Positions 23,588 through 31,644 of a stretch of DNA of 32,920 bases are shown here, piece after piece. Numbering within the stretch: the stretch's first letter is position 1; each line of letters opens with the position of its first letter. The notes below the pieces were generated by a model. It saw only the letters and a program-made list of their open reading frames with translations, ran no database searches and was not told where the DNA came from. Origin of the DNA: Ruminococcus sp. (GTDB taxonomy: Bacteria > Bacillota > Clostridia > Oscillospirales > Ruminococcaceae). Made by a program: the position numbers and the translations under genes. The stretch spans positions 1 through 32,920 of the forward strand of contig JAFXVY010000083.1 in the NCBI GenBank assembly GCA_017534595.1, in the 5' to 3' direction.

Positions 23588-24403
23588 CTATTTCACGCTG
23601 CACTTCGAGATCACCGTGTTCTCGGTGGTGCCGAGGAAGGTGCCCACGTTCTCGGAGAAAAGTTCCTCACTGTCGGTGCAGTAGAGCTCGAGGGTTCCGC
23701 GCTCCTCACGCTCAGCCTGCAAGCCCTCCGAAACAAGGGTGCGCTCGGCATACTTTGCGATCTCGGCGCCCGAGGATATGAGCCTTACTCCGCTTCCCAT
23801 CACCGAGCTGATGACTCCTTCGAGGTGGGGGTAATGGGTGCAGCCGAGGATGAGGGTATCCACGCCCTCGCGCTTCATGCCCTCAAGGTATTCCTCCGCG
23901 ATGAGCTTAGCCACAGGATCGTCCTTATCGATGTAGCCGTTCTCAACGAGCGGAACGAACATCGGGCAGGCCTTGGAATATACTTTTATGTCGTTTCTCA
24001 GTTCTCTTATCGCCTTGCCGTAGCACCCTGAACGGATAGTGGCAGGCGTACCTATAACGCCGATCCTGCTGTTTCGGGTAGCGGCGCAGGCAGCGGTGAC
24101 AGTCGGGTAGATAACGCCCGAGTAATTCTTCACCGAGCTGTTTTCAAACAGCGGCCTTGACATCAGCACGGAGGAAACCGTGCCGCAGGCTATGAGTATC
24201 ATCTTGACGTTGAACCGCTCGAGGAAGGCGATATCCTCCCCGGCGTATCTGGCAATCGTGTCAACGCTCTTGGTGCCGTAGGGCACCCGGGCGGTGTCGC
24301 CGAGATACACGATGTTCTCGTGAGGCATCAGAGCGGTGAGCTCCTTTACGCAGGAGAGCCCGCCGACGCCCGAATCAAAAACGCCTATCGCGGAATTATT
24401 CAT
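23588..24403 (-). CDS. murI: Glutamate racemase
   Basis: The 271-residue enzyme makes D-glutamate for peptidoglycan in the cytoplasm. DSGVGG (residues 10-15), the first catalytic Cys73 in IACGTVSS and the second Cys188 in LGCTHYPHL are present. The usual ACNT is ACGT here, a variant that should keep the cysteine. ATG 24403 is chosen over an upstream TTG at 24424 because the protein then begins MNNSAIGVFDSG as in relatives. The start overlaps the 3' end of ddl by eight bases, so both wall-precursor genes are coupled. Confidence 0.94.
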   Translation of the reverse strand: MNNSAIGVFDSGVGGLSCVKELTALMPHENIVYLGDTARVPYGTKSVDTIARYAGEDIAFLERFNVKMILIACGTVSSVLMSRPLFENSSVKNYSGVIYPTVTAACAATRNSRIGVIGTPATIRSGCYGKAIRELRNDIKVYSKACPMFVPLVENGYIDKDDPVAKLIAEEYLEGMKREGVDTLILGCTHYPHLEGVISSVMGSGVRLISSGAEIAKYAERTLVSEGLQAEREERGTLELYCTDSEELFSENVGTFLGTTENTVISKCSVK

Positions 24404-25475
24404 AATCGACCCCCGCTCTGTCAAGTGCGAGCTTGATGAGTCTGTCCTCCTGGATAGAGTAAGGCAGACCTGCGTGCTCCATGAGCTTGGGATACATACT
24501 GATGCTCGTGTGCCCGGGGAGGGTGTTTATCTCGTTGAGCACGACGCCGTCCTCGGTGAGGAAGAAGTCAACTCTTGCAAGTCCCTCGCAGCCGAGGGCG
24601 TGGTAGGCCTTCAGAGCCGTCGAGCGGACAGCCTCGCGCTCGGCGTCCGTCACCTGTGCGGGTATGATGACCTCCGAGCCCTTGTCCTCATACTTGGCCT
24701 CGTAGTCGTAGAACTCGCTGCCGGCCCTGATCTCGCCCACATCGGAGGCGAATGCCTTGTCGTTGCCCATAACGGCGCACTCGATCTCCCTGCCGACCAC
24801 GGCTTCCTCAACGATGACCTTCTTGTCATGAACGAAGGCAAGCTTTATGCCGGCGACAAGATCGTCGCGGTTCTTGGCCTTGGTTATGCCCACCGACGAT
24901 CCGCAGTTGCAGGGCTTTACGAACATGGGGTATCCGAGGACGCGCTCCATCTCGTCGCACTTCTCGCCGAGCTTTTCGTCGAGCTCGCTTCGGAGGATCC
25001 TGATGCGCCTTGCTGTCCTGATGCCGTTGGCGTCAAGGACGGTATGGGTGATATCCTTATCCATGCACATAGCCGAGGAGATGAGGTCGCAGCCGACGTA
25101 GGGTATGCCGGCGAGCTCAAAGAGCCCCTGTATGGTGCCGTCCTCACCGTTCCTGCCGTGGAGCACGGGGAAGATGCAGTCTACCTTGATATTCTGGGTC
25201 TCGCCGTCGCTCTCGAAGACGATGAACCCCTTATGTATCGGGTCGGGGCTGAGTATGCAGGGAACGTTGTCGGGATGCTGCTCCCACTCTCCGGTAGCGA
25301 TGAGCTCTGTATCTCCCATATACTTGAACCAGTGACCCTTCTTCGAGATCCCGACGGTCAGCACATCGTAGCTCTCCTTGGGGATGCTGTTGATAACGTG
25401 AACAGCCGAGATCCTTGATATATCGTGTTCGTTAGATTTTCCGCCGAATATAACGGCGATCCTGAGCTTAGCCAT
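24396..25475 (-). CDS. ddl: D-alanine--D-alanine ligase
   Basis: The 359-residue ATP-grasp enzyme joins two D-alanines for the peptidoglycan peptide. The N-terminal VIFGGKSNEHDISRISA, the ATP-grasp lid region FVKPCNCGSSVGI, VEEAVVGREIEC and the Mg-binding VVLNEINTLPGHTSISMYP are present. I see no sign of a D-Ala-D-Lac (VanA-type) enzyme from context, as no vanHX genes lie nearby, but the specificity residues were not checked against a structure. AAAGGTGATG precedes the ATG. It is the first gene of the operon and has a long structured leader. Confidence 0.93.
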   Translation of the reverse strand: MAKLRIAVIFGGKSNEHDISRISAVHVINSIPKESYDVLTVGISKKGHWFKYMGDTELIATGEWEQHPDNVPCILSPDPIHKGFIVFESDGETQNIKVDCIFPVLHGRNGEDGTIQGLFELAGIPYVGCDLISSAMCMDKDITHTVLDANGIRTARRIRILRSELDEKLGEKCDEMERVLGYPMFVKPCNCGSSVGITKAKNRDDLVAGIKLAFVHDKKVIVEEAVVGREIECAVMGNDKAFASDVGEIRAGSEFYDYEAKYEDKGSEVIIPAQVTDAEREAVRSTALKAYHALGCEGLARVDFFLTEDGVVLNEINTLPGHTSISMYPKLMEHAGLPYSIQEDRLIKLALDRAGVDYE

Positions 25476-25502
25476 TATGACATCACCTTTTCGATGAGAC
25501 TT

Positions 25503-25675
25503 CGGATATTGCTCCGCCGATCAAATCGTGAAGATCTTATGCGCAGGGCTGATGACGGAAGACAAGGCGCTCGACCGCAGGCATACTGTCGTATGGTAAG
25601 GGAGAGCAACGCCGTATTCCGGCATCAGGACAAGCAGAAAAATTCAAGATCTGATCGGGGGAGCAATAGTATCCG
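25503..25675 (-). ncRNA. Rod-shaped RNA candidate (6S-like architecture) upstream of ddl
   Basis: On the minus strand the transcript from the promoter at 25687-25715 would fold into one long rod. The closing stem pairs CGGATA with TATCCG, TTGCTCC with GGAGCAA and CCGATCA with TGATCGG. A large internal bubble follows (GAATTTTTCTGCTTGTC on one side, CCCTGCGCAT on the other), then a 12-bp stem (CTGATGCCGGAA with TTCCGTCATCAG, one mismatch), a GGCG/CGCC step and a tip hairpin CATAC/GTATG. Length (173 nt) and the central bubble recall 6S RNA. No terminator follows and ddl starts 28 bases later, so a cis-regulatory leader is equally possible. Alternatively it is an inverted-repeat element. Confidence 0.5.
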
Positions 25676-25686
25676 AGCATTATTAT

Positions 25687-25715
25687 ATTATAACATAGTA
25701 TGCACCGAAATGCAA
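25687..25715 (-). promoter_or_regulatory. Promoter of the rod RNA / ddl operon
   Basis: On the minus strand TTGCAT (25710-25715), 17 bases, TATAAT (25687-25692). The expected start point near 25680 is about four bases before the rod structure. Confidence 0.82.
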
Positions 25716-25724
25716 GCACTTTTT

Positions 25725-26426
25725 TTACCGTATGTAGAGTATATTCGAGAAGAACGTCCTCTTAAGCTTCCGGTAGGCGAGGTATTCGTCCCAGCTGATG
25801 TAATATTTCTCGCCCCAGGAGGATATCTCCAGCCATGCCGCGTTCGGGGAGGTGTATACTCCCGTAACGGTGACATAGTGATCGCGCACCTTGCCGCTGC
25901 GCCTCCAGCGCGGCAGCTCGTAGCTCTCGCTGCGCAGCCGGGTGTAGAAATGCACGCCGTATTCGCCCCTGTTCTCCTTTTTGCAGATCACCGGCCCCAC
26001 GGCTATACATACCGGGATATCGTTCTCTATCATCGAGGTTATGCGCTCGAGCAGCTTCCCGCCCGAGAACCCCCACGACACACTGTATTTGAGTCCGTGT
26101 TCTTTCAGGCGCGGTCTCATGCCGAGAGCCATGCTTATCCCGTTGACGCCCAGCTTCCTGCGCACCTTTAGCATCCCCCGGTTCAGCGAGCGGACAAAGG
26201 CCATGTAGTCCTCCTGAGAGATATCCGTCCTGCCGGTCTTGTAGAGCAGGATGTCCGCGCAGGAGATCAGCCCGCAGCCGAGCGGGGCTATAGCGCCGTC
26301 GCCGGGGTCATTGAACCAGCTCTGATTGCCGCCGTAGGAGCGGCCGTCGGCCATGGAATTGCAGCGCCACTCCTTGCAGCGCACTCTGACATATTCTTTT
26401 TTCAGACCTGTCCTTGTTTCACTCAT
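25725..26426 (-). CDS. C39-like papain-fold cysteine peptidase
   Basis: The 233-residue protein has the order expected of a papain-like C39-type peptidase: Gln35 in GNQSWFNDP, the cysteine in APLGCGLISCADILLY (Cys51 or Cys56), His183 in VRDHYVTVTG, and the late SSWGEKYYISW, where the usual Asn of NSWG is replaced by Ser. It has no signal peptide, so it may act inside the cell. The substrate is unknown. GGAGGAG supports ATG 26426. Its start overlaps the 3' end of the hisA-like gene by eight bases. It might be inactive as a peptidase; the fold call is moderately sure. Confidence 0.65.
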   Translation of the reverse strand: MSETRTGLKKEYVRVRCKEWRCNSMADGRSYGGNQSWFNDPGDGAIAPLGCGLISCADILLYKTGRTDISQEDYMAFVRSLNRGMLKVRRKLGVNGISMALGMRPRLKEHGLKYSVSWGFSGGKLLERITSMIENDIPVCIAVGPVICKKENRGEYGVHFYTRLRSESYELPRWRRSGKVRDHYVTVTGVYTSPNAAWLEISSWGEKYYISWDEYLAYRKLKRTFFSNILYIR

Positions 26427-27201
26427 GATGCTCCTCCGCGTAGCGGACGACCTCCTCAAAGGGCAGGCTGCCGCCGAATATATCAAGCGCCGAGCCGACT
26501 GTGAAATCGACTCTGCCCCTGCCGAGGGCATAAAGCCTGTCGAGGTCGTCAAAGGACGAAATGCCTCCCGCATATGTCGCGGGGAAGCCGTACTCTCCGA
26601 GCAGCGCTGCGACGTCGCCGTCTATGCCGCTTGCCCTGCCCTCCACATCTACCGCGTGAACGAGCAGCTCGCTGCAGCTCTCCGAGAAGACGTCAAGGGT
26701 CTCCGGGCACAGCTCGGTATCGGTAAATCTCTGCCACCTGTCGGTGACGATATAACGCTTGCCGTCCCGCACCCGGCAGCTCAGATCGAGGACTATCCTC
26801 TCCCTGCCCACGGCCTTGACAAGCCTTTGCAGGTTCTCCGCGTTGACGGTTCCGTTTCTGAAAACATAGCTCGTCACGATAACGTGCGAGGCGCCGAGAT
26901 CCAGAAAATGCGCAGCGTTCTCCGCGTTAATGCCTCCGCCGAGCTGTAAGCCTCCGGGAAAGGCCTCGAGAGCAAGGGCTGCCTGAGCGCAGTCGGCCTC
27001 ATACTCCGGGGTGCCTGCGGGGTTGAGCAGGATGATATGCCCGCCGTAAAGCCCATAGCTTCTGTAAAGGGCGCCGTAGCTGCCGCCGTCCTGCGCGGAG
27101 ACGAAGTTCTCCTGCGCCTCGGCGCCGTCGTCACGCAGCGTCCCGCCGACTATCTGCTTTACCTTTCCGTTGTGGATATCTATGCAAGGTCTGAATCTCA
27201 T
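26419..27201 (-). CDS. hisA: Eukaryote-type HisA (ProFAR isomerase, His6-like)
   Basis: The 260-residue protein is a histidine-pathway TIM barrel of the long fungal/plant His6 type, not the usual bacterial HisA. Shared features are CIDIHNGKVKQIVGGTL at residues 6-22, GGGINAENA, VIVTSYVF, the DLSCRVRDGKRYIV block, ELLVHAVDVEGRASGID, and the end VDFTVGSALDIFGG. It should convert ProFAR to PRFAR. No other his gene is in the window. It is coupled to both neighbours by 4-8 base overlaps. Some Firmicutes and other bacteria are known to carry this type. AGAGGTGA precedes ATG 27201. Confidence 0.88.
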   Translation of the reverse strand: MRFRPCIDIHNGKVKQIVGGTLRDDGAEAQENFVSAQDGGSYGALYRSYGLYGGHIILLNPAGTPEYEADCAQAALALEAFPGGLQLGGGINAENAAHFLDLGASHVIVTSYVFRNGTVNAENLQRLVKAVGRERIVLDLSCRVRDGKRYIVTDRWQRFTDTELCPETLDVFSESCSELLVHAVDVEGRASGIDGDVAALLGEYGFPATYAGGISSFDDLDRLYALGRGRVDFTVGSALDIFGGSLPFEEVVRYAEEHHE

Positions 27202-28217
27202 GTCGTCACCTCTGTCTTTTTCTCAGGCACCGCGAACTGCACGACTATCACCCTGCCGAGGTCGGTATCGGCGGTGTAGAGCTCCTGCAGCCCGAGGCCG
27301 AGGCTCCCGAGCATTCTCAGGAGCTGCCTGTAATCGTCTGTATTCTTGTAGTCCTCGGTCAGGAGACCGTCCGCAAAGCCTTTTCTTGCCGGGATGAACG
27401 CCGCCTCCGCAAAGCCCTGCCGGTACCGGGAGGATACGAGCTCCTTCACATCTCCGAAATGCTCGGCGCTGCGGGCGATCAAGGCAAAGTAGGAGTATTT
27501 CCCGCCCGTAGTTCTCGGGTAGGCGTTCATATCCCATTTGTGATCCTTCGCAGCCATGACCGCGTCGCTGACGTTGAAATAGCGGTGCTTCATCTCTATG
27601 CCGCTGTCGTCCTTGCCGAGATCGTCCCAGGTGAGATCGACCGCATACCATTCTCCCCCGATATTCACGAGGTTCCAGGCGTGCTCGTTTCCCTTGCGGT
27701 TGGTGCCGGACACGACAAGGTTCTCAACGCCGATCATCGACATCATCAGCGAGAAGGTATTGGCATAGCCGGTGCAGATCACCCGGTGTTCGACGAGCCC
27801 GCCGTATGCGTCACAGCTGTGTATGCCGTGCTCATAGAAGGGGTTGAGCTCATCCTTGTCGTACTGTAAAAGCAGCGCGAGCCTGTCATGGATGGCGAGC
27901 TCCTGCTCAAAGAGATCCATCCCCTCGGTCACGGTCTCGGAGATCAGCTCCTCGGCCGCTTCAAGCACGGTGAGCTGATCGTCATCGAGCCCGGAGACGT
28001 CTCCGCTGCGGTATGCGCCGAGCACTGCCTCCGCGTCAAAGAGCGGGGGCGCCGGCGCTTCGGTCTCAGCGGGCTCGGTCACGGTCTGCGGGGGAACGGT
28101 GGTTGTGACCGTTGTAACCGCAGGCGTGGTACCGGTATTCTTTTTGCTGCTCGTATCGTCTCCCGCGCACCCCGGCAAAAGCAGTGCGGCGGCAAGTATC
28201 AGCGGTGTATATCTCAT
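27198..28217 (-). CDS. Transglutaminase-like lipoprotein
   Basis: The 339-residue protein has a lipobox LLPGC (Cys17), a Thr/Pro-rich linker (about 25-58) and a transglutaminase-like fold with the triad Cys148 (HRVICTGYANTF), His179 (GNEHAWNLV) and Asp194 (AVDLTWDDL). Such domains act as cell-surface proteases, peptidoglycan-related or cross-linking enzymes; the substrate is unknown. It is the first gene of a three-gene unit with hisA and the C39-like peptidase and has a perfect consensus promoter. ATG 28217 follows GGAG. Confidence 0.88.
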   Translation of the reverse strand: MRYTPLILAAALLLPGCAGDDTSSKKNTGTTPAVTTVTTTVPPQTVTEPAETEAPAPPLFDAEAVLGAYRSGDVSGLDDDQLTVLEAAEELISETVTEGMDLFEQELAIHDRLALLLQYDKDELNPFYEHGIHSCDAYGGLVEHRVICTGYANTFSLMMSMIGVENLVVSGTNRKGNEHAWNLVNIGGEWYAVDLTWDDLGKDDSGIEMKHRYFNVSDAVMAAKDHKWDMNAYPRTTGGKYSYFALIARSAEHFGDVKELVSSRYRQGFAEAAFIPARKGFADGLLTEDYKNTDDYRQLLRMLGSLGLGLQELYTADTDLGRVIVVQFAVPEKKTEVTT

Positions 28218-28270
28218 CTGCGGCTCCGTCCGTTATCCTGTTTGATGTACAGCAGATAGCTGCACATCTT

Positions 28271-28299
28271 ATTATATAATATCTCTCCGGATATGTCAA
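28271..28299 (-). promoter_or_regulatory. Promoter of the transglutaminase-hisA-peptidase operon
   Basis: On the minus strand TTGACA (28294-28299), 17 bases, TATAAT (28271-28276): perfect consensus. Confidence 0.9.
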
Positions 28300-28323
28300 T
28301 CAAAATAAATCTAACTGCGGGTC

Positions 28324-28352
28324 TTGAAAAAAGTGCAGGCTTGTGATATAAT
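28324..28352 (+). promoter_or_regulatory. Promoter of galE-ispF
   Basis: TTGAAA (28324-28329), 17 bases, then TGA-TATAAT (-10 at 28347-28352), an extended -10 promoter. It starts a leader of about 35 bases. Confidence 0.88.
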
Positions 28353-28393
28353 TATATGAAAGAAGCTTAACTTTATACGAAAGGATGATAATA

Positions 28394-29418
28394 ATGTCAG
28401 CAGTACTTGTTACCGGCGGTGCCGGATTTATCGGGAGCCATACCTGCGTCGAGCTGCTCGAGGCGGGCTATGAGGTCATCGTGGTCGATAACCTCTCCAA
28501 TTCCAAGCCGGAGGCGCTGAGGCGTGTTCAGAAGATCACCGGCAAGGAGCTTAAATTCTATGAGGCCGATATCCTCGACCTCGACGCCCTCAACAGGATC
28601 TTCGACGAAAACGAGATCGACGCCGTTATCCATTTTGCGGGTCTCAAGGCGGTGGGCGAGAGCGTTGCGAAGCCCGTCGAGTATTACCACAACAATATCA
28701 CGGGTACTCTCATGCTCATAAAGGCCATGAGGGCTCACGGCTGCAAGAGGATAGTTTTCTCCTCCTCCGCCACTGTTTACGGCATGGATAACCCCGTGCC
28801 CTATATCGAGACCATGCCCACCCACACCTCCACCAACCCCTACGCTACACCAAGGTCATGATCGAGCAGATCCTGAAGGATGTCGCCGTCGCGGACGAGG
28901 AGTGGTCGATAGCTCTGCTGCGCTACTTCAACCCCATCGGCGCTCACAGCAGCGGCCTTCTCGGTGAGGATCCCAACGGCATACCCAACAATCTGTTCCC
29001 GTATATCCAGCAGGTAGCTGTCGGCAAGAGAGAATATCTCGGCGTCTTCGGCAACGATTACGATACCCCCGACGGCACCGGCGTGCGCGACTACATCCAC
29101 GTCGTTGACCTCGCAAAGGGTCATATCTGCGCTCTGAGATACGTCCTCGGGCATAAGGGCGTCGAGGCCGTGAACCTCGGCACAGGCAAGGGCTCGTCGG
29201 TGTTCGACGTCCTCCACGCCTTCGAAAAGGCCTGCGGCAGAGAGCTGCCCTATAAGCTCATGCCCCGCAGAGCCGGTGATATCGCCTGGAGCTATGCCGA
29301 ACCCAAAAAGGCAAAGGAGCTGTTTGGCTGGGAGGCTCAGTACACTCTTGAGGATATGTGCCGCGACGGCTGGTCGTTCATCGAGAAGAACCCCAACGGC
29401 ATAGAAGAGGAGAAGTAA
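28394..29418 (+). pseudogene. galE: UDP-glucose 4-epimerase, single-base frameshift
   Basis: The reading frame codes for a normal GalE up to residue 150 ([12 protein letters not shown] loop, [21 protein letters not shown]) and stops in a wrong frame after NPYATPRS. The second part, from about 28845 in another frame, continues with [18 protein letters not shown] and GVRDYIHVVDLA to the natural end. Adding one G after 28844 restores [12 protein letters not shown], the YxxxK catalytic motif. So a one-base deletion falls exactly in the active site. The joined protein would be 341 residues, the usual length. AAAGGA supports ATG 28394. It may be a true mutation or a sequencing/assembly error. Confidence 0.9.
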
Positions 29419-29906
29419 TGGAAGGCTGTAATTTCCGCATAGGTCACGGCTATGACGTACATAAGCTCGTCGATGGGCGCAGGCTCATCCTCGGCGGAGT
29501 GGATATCCCCTGCGAAAAGGGTCTGCTCGGGCATTCGGATGCCGATGTCCTCGCCCACGCTATAACCGACTCGCTGCTCGGCGCGGCGACAATGGGGGAT
29601 CTGGGAAAGCTCTTCCCCGACACCGACCCGCAGTTCGAGGGTGCCGACAGTCTCCTGCTCCTCAAAGAGGTATGCAGACGTCTCAGGGACGAGGGCTATG
29701 AGATCTCCAACATCGACTCCACCGTCTGCGCACAGGCTCCGAAGCTCGCACCGCACATCCTGCTGATGCGCGAAAGGCTTGCCGAGGCGGCGGGTATAAC
29801 CCTGCGGCAGATCTCGGTGAAGGCCACCACAGAAGAGGGTCTTGGCTTCACGGGCGAGAAGAAAGGCATATCCGCGACGGCGGTGAGCCTGATCTACAAA
29901 AAGTAA
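29418..29906 (+). CDS. ispF: 2-C-methyl-D-erythritol 2,4-cyclodiphosphate synthase
   Basis: The 162-residue enzyme makes MEcPP in the MEP isoprenoid pathway, as a cytoplasmic trimer with bound metal. GHGYDVHKL (residues 9-17), [20 protein letters not shown] and the end [17 protein letters not shown] match the family. The ATG shares one base with the galE stop codon, and AGAGGAGAAG lies before it, so it is coupled to galE. No ispD is adjacent. It is followed by a terminator. Confidence 0.95.
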   Translation: MEGCNFRIGHGYDVHKLVDGRRLILGGVDIPCEKGLLGHSDADVLAHAITDSLLGAATMGDLGKLFPDTDPQFEGADSLLLLKEVCRRLRDEGYEISNIDSTVCAQAPKLAPHILLMRERLAEAAGITLRQISVKATTEEGLGFTGEKKGISATAVSLIYKK

Positions 29907-29910
29907 CGCA

Positions 29911-29950
29911 AAACGCTGCACCCCCGGAAAAGGGATGCAGCGTTGTTTTT
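29911..29950. terminator. Intrinsic terminator between ispF and the GH39 gene
   Basis: AACGCTGCA (29912-29920) and TGCAGCGTT (29936-29944) with an inner CCC/GGG step form a strong hairpin followed by GTTTTTG. It is shared by the convergent genes. Confidence 0.85.
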
Positions 29951-29953
29951 GTC

Positions 29954-31447
29954 TTATCTGAACGTCACGGCGCGCTCGTAGTCGTAGCCGCGGTCGGGGG
30001 TGAAGTTCCTGTTTGTAAGCTCGAAGTACAGCACTCCGCTGCGATCGACCGTAAACTCAGCGGATGCCGCGCCCGAAACAGCGGGGATGACGTCACTTGC
30101 AACAAGGGGCTTCGCCGCCGAGCGCAGGAGCTCGACCGTCGCAGCGTCGGGGTTCGCGGGCTCACCAAGATCGTGCCATACCTTCAAGGGATTGCAGCAG
30201 ACCTCGTCAACCGTCTTGGTGATGAGCACCTGCTCGCCCGATACCGGGAACTCAAAGCTGCGGGTGTATGCCTCAAGGCCGGTGTTCCACAGGATGCCGG
30301 CATAGCCGCGCTCGTTCTTCACGATCACAGCCGTGTCGTCACGGAGGACGCACTCTGAACCGAAGTTTTTGAGCTGCTTGTAGAAGGAGAAGGTGTGGAA
30401 GGTCGGCTTGGGTATGCAGCCCGCCGCCACCAGTCCGAAGCCGCCGTGGAACGGCGTGTAGGGTACTCCCTGCTCCTCAAAGACGTCGCCGAACGTCCAG
30501 TAGGAATAGCTCTCGTTCATGTCGCCGAGGCGTGAGAGCTGCTGGGCTATGTATGCCGCGTTGAGGTTGGTGTCGTGGATGACCCCCTTCGGGGTGTAGG
30601 AGGTGCTGAACTCGGTTATGTGTATCGGCAGACCTTTGAACTCCTCAAAGGAGTCAACGATGTCGCGTGTGGATTGAAGATTTCCAAGCCTCTCCTCGGG
30701 ATCCTGCAATTTGGAGTAATCGTAATGCCCCACATTCTCGGGGAATTCGACAGTGTAGTGATGGCGCGTCACCGAATCGGGTCTCAGGCCGTTATCGCGG
30801 CAGAAGGTCATGAACTCGGTGATCCATTTCGCATCGAACACTCCGCAGATCGCAGGGCCGCCTATCTTGAAGCGGGAGTCGCAGTCCTTTATCGCAAGGA
30901 AGGTCTCCTTGAACAGCTTGAAGTATTCCTCCATGTCGGCCTTGTACCAGAAGCCGGGGAGATTGGGCTCGTTCCAGACCTCGATAGGCCATTCGAGCAC
31001 CTGCTCGCCGTACCTCGAACGCAGGTGTGCAAGCAGAGCCACGACCATATCCGTCCACTTCCTGTAGTCCTTCGGAGGGGTGGTGTTGCCCTTCCAGTAG
31101 AATATGGTCTGGTCGCCGCTGGCAAGCTGACAGGGCATAAAGCCCAGCTCAAGGAACGGGCGTATGCCGGCCTTCTGATAGCTGTCAAAGATGCGGTCGA
31201 TGTAGGTGTAGTTATACTCGACCTTGGTCTCGCCGTTTTCCTCGTACTCGTGATAGATCGCAACATCGTCCGAGAACAGGCCGTGCCCGCGGATATGCCT
31301 GAATCCGATCTCCCGCTGAACGTATCTCAGCTCGTCGAGGTATTCCTCTGTAAGGGCGAGGCCGAGCCTTCCCGTCCCGACGCAGAAATCCACATTGTTG
31401 TTGAAGCGTATGCTGTTATTGGGGTCGATCACGGTTTTAGCTGACAT
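29954..31447 (-). CDS. xynB: Beta-xylosidase, GH39
   Basis: The 497-residue protein is a GH39 enzyme: a (beta/alpha)8 barrel with the acid/base Glu160 in IEVWNEPN and the nucleophile Glu279 in HITEFSTSY, and a C-terminal beta domain. GH39 xylosidases release xylose from xylo-oligosaccharides with retention. There is no signal peptide, so it acts in the cytoplasm on imported oligomers, complementing GH51. AAAGGCAGG precedes ATG 31447. It is a single-gene transcript by its promoter and terminator. A minority of GH39 enzymes have other activities (for example alpha-L-iduronidase), which this bacterial type does not suggest. Confidence 0.92.
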   Translation of the reverse strand: MSAKTVIDPNNSIRFNNNVDFCVGTGRLGLALTEEYLDELRYVQREIGFRHIRGHGLFSDDVAIYHEYEENGETKVEYNYTYIDRIFDSYQKAGIRPFLELGFMPCQLASGDQTIFYWKGNTTPPKDYRKWTDMVVALLAHLRSRYGEQVLEWPIEVWNEPNLPGFWYKADMEEYFKLFKETFLAIKDCDSRFKIGGPAICGVFDAKWITEFMTFCRDNGLRPDSVTRHHYTVEFPENVGHYDYSKLQDPEERLGNLQSTRDIVDSFEEFKGLPIHITEFSTSYTPKGVIHDTNLNAAYIAQQLSRLGDMNESYSYWTFGDVFEEQGVPYTPFHGGFGLVAAGCIPKPTFHTFSFYKQLKNFGSECVLRDDTAVIVKNERGYAGILWNTGLEAYTRSFEFPVSGEQVLITKTVDEVCCNPLKVWHDLGEPANPDAATVELLRSAAKPLVASDVIPAVSGAASAEFTVDRSGVLYFELTNRNFTPDRGYDYERAVTFR

Positions 31448-31491
31448 GATATCCCTGCCTTTCGTAAAGAATGACGTTTTCTTCCTAACAT

Positions 31492-31500
31492 ATTATACCA
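31492..31500 (-). promoter_or_regulatory. Extended -10 box of the GH39 gene
   Basis: On the minus strand TGG-TATAAT (-10 at 31492-31497) with no clear -35 box, about 45 bases before the ATG. Confidence 0.55.
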
Positions 31501-31550
31501 TATCAAGCTGCGGTTTGCTTCTCAAATATTGCGCAGAAAAGGAGTCCCGA

Positions 31551-31644
31551 CGCGGAGGGCGTATTCCCGCCTTTGGATAATGCAGTGCGGAGCCTTCAAG
31601 CAGCTCTGCCCCTTGACCCCTCTTTCGCTTCGCGTTCGGGTCTG
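31551..31644 (+). repeat. Dispersed repeat, copy C, with palindrome-arm fragment
   Basis: The first 40 bases (CGCGGAGGGCG, CCCGCCTTTGGAT, GCAGTGCGGAG) match repeats A and B. The rest is the reverse complement of the outer edge of the large palindrome (compare GACCCAAACGCGAAGCG near 19985 with TTCGCTTCGCGTTCGGGTC here). It fills the gap between GH39 and the phosphoesterase and holds no gene. Confidence 0.6.

Noticed and set aside
25503-25675. Protein-coding gene upstream of ddl
   Set aside because: The only short frames here follow the hairpin arms and lack ribosome binding sites; RNA structure explains the sequence better.
28840-28860. Programmed frameshift in galE
   Set aside because: No slippery heptamer is seen at the junction, and GalE is not known to use frameshifting; a plain deletion or sequencing error is simpler.
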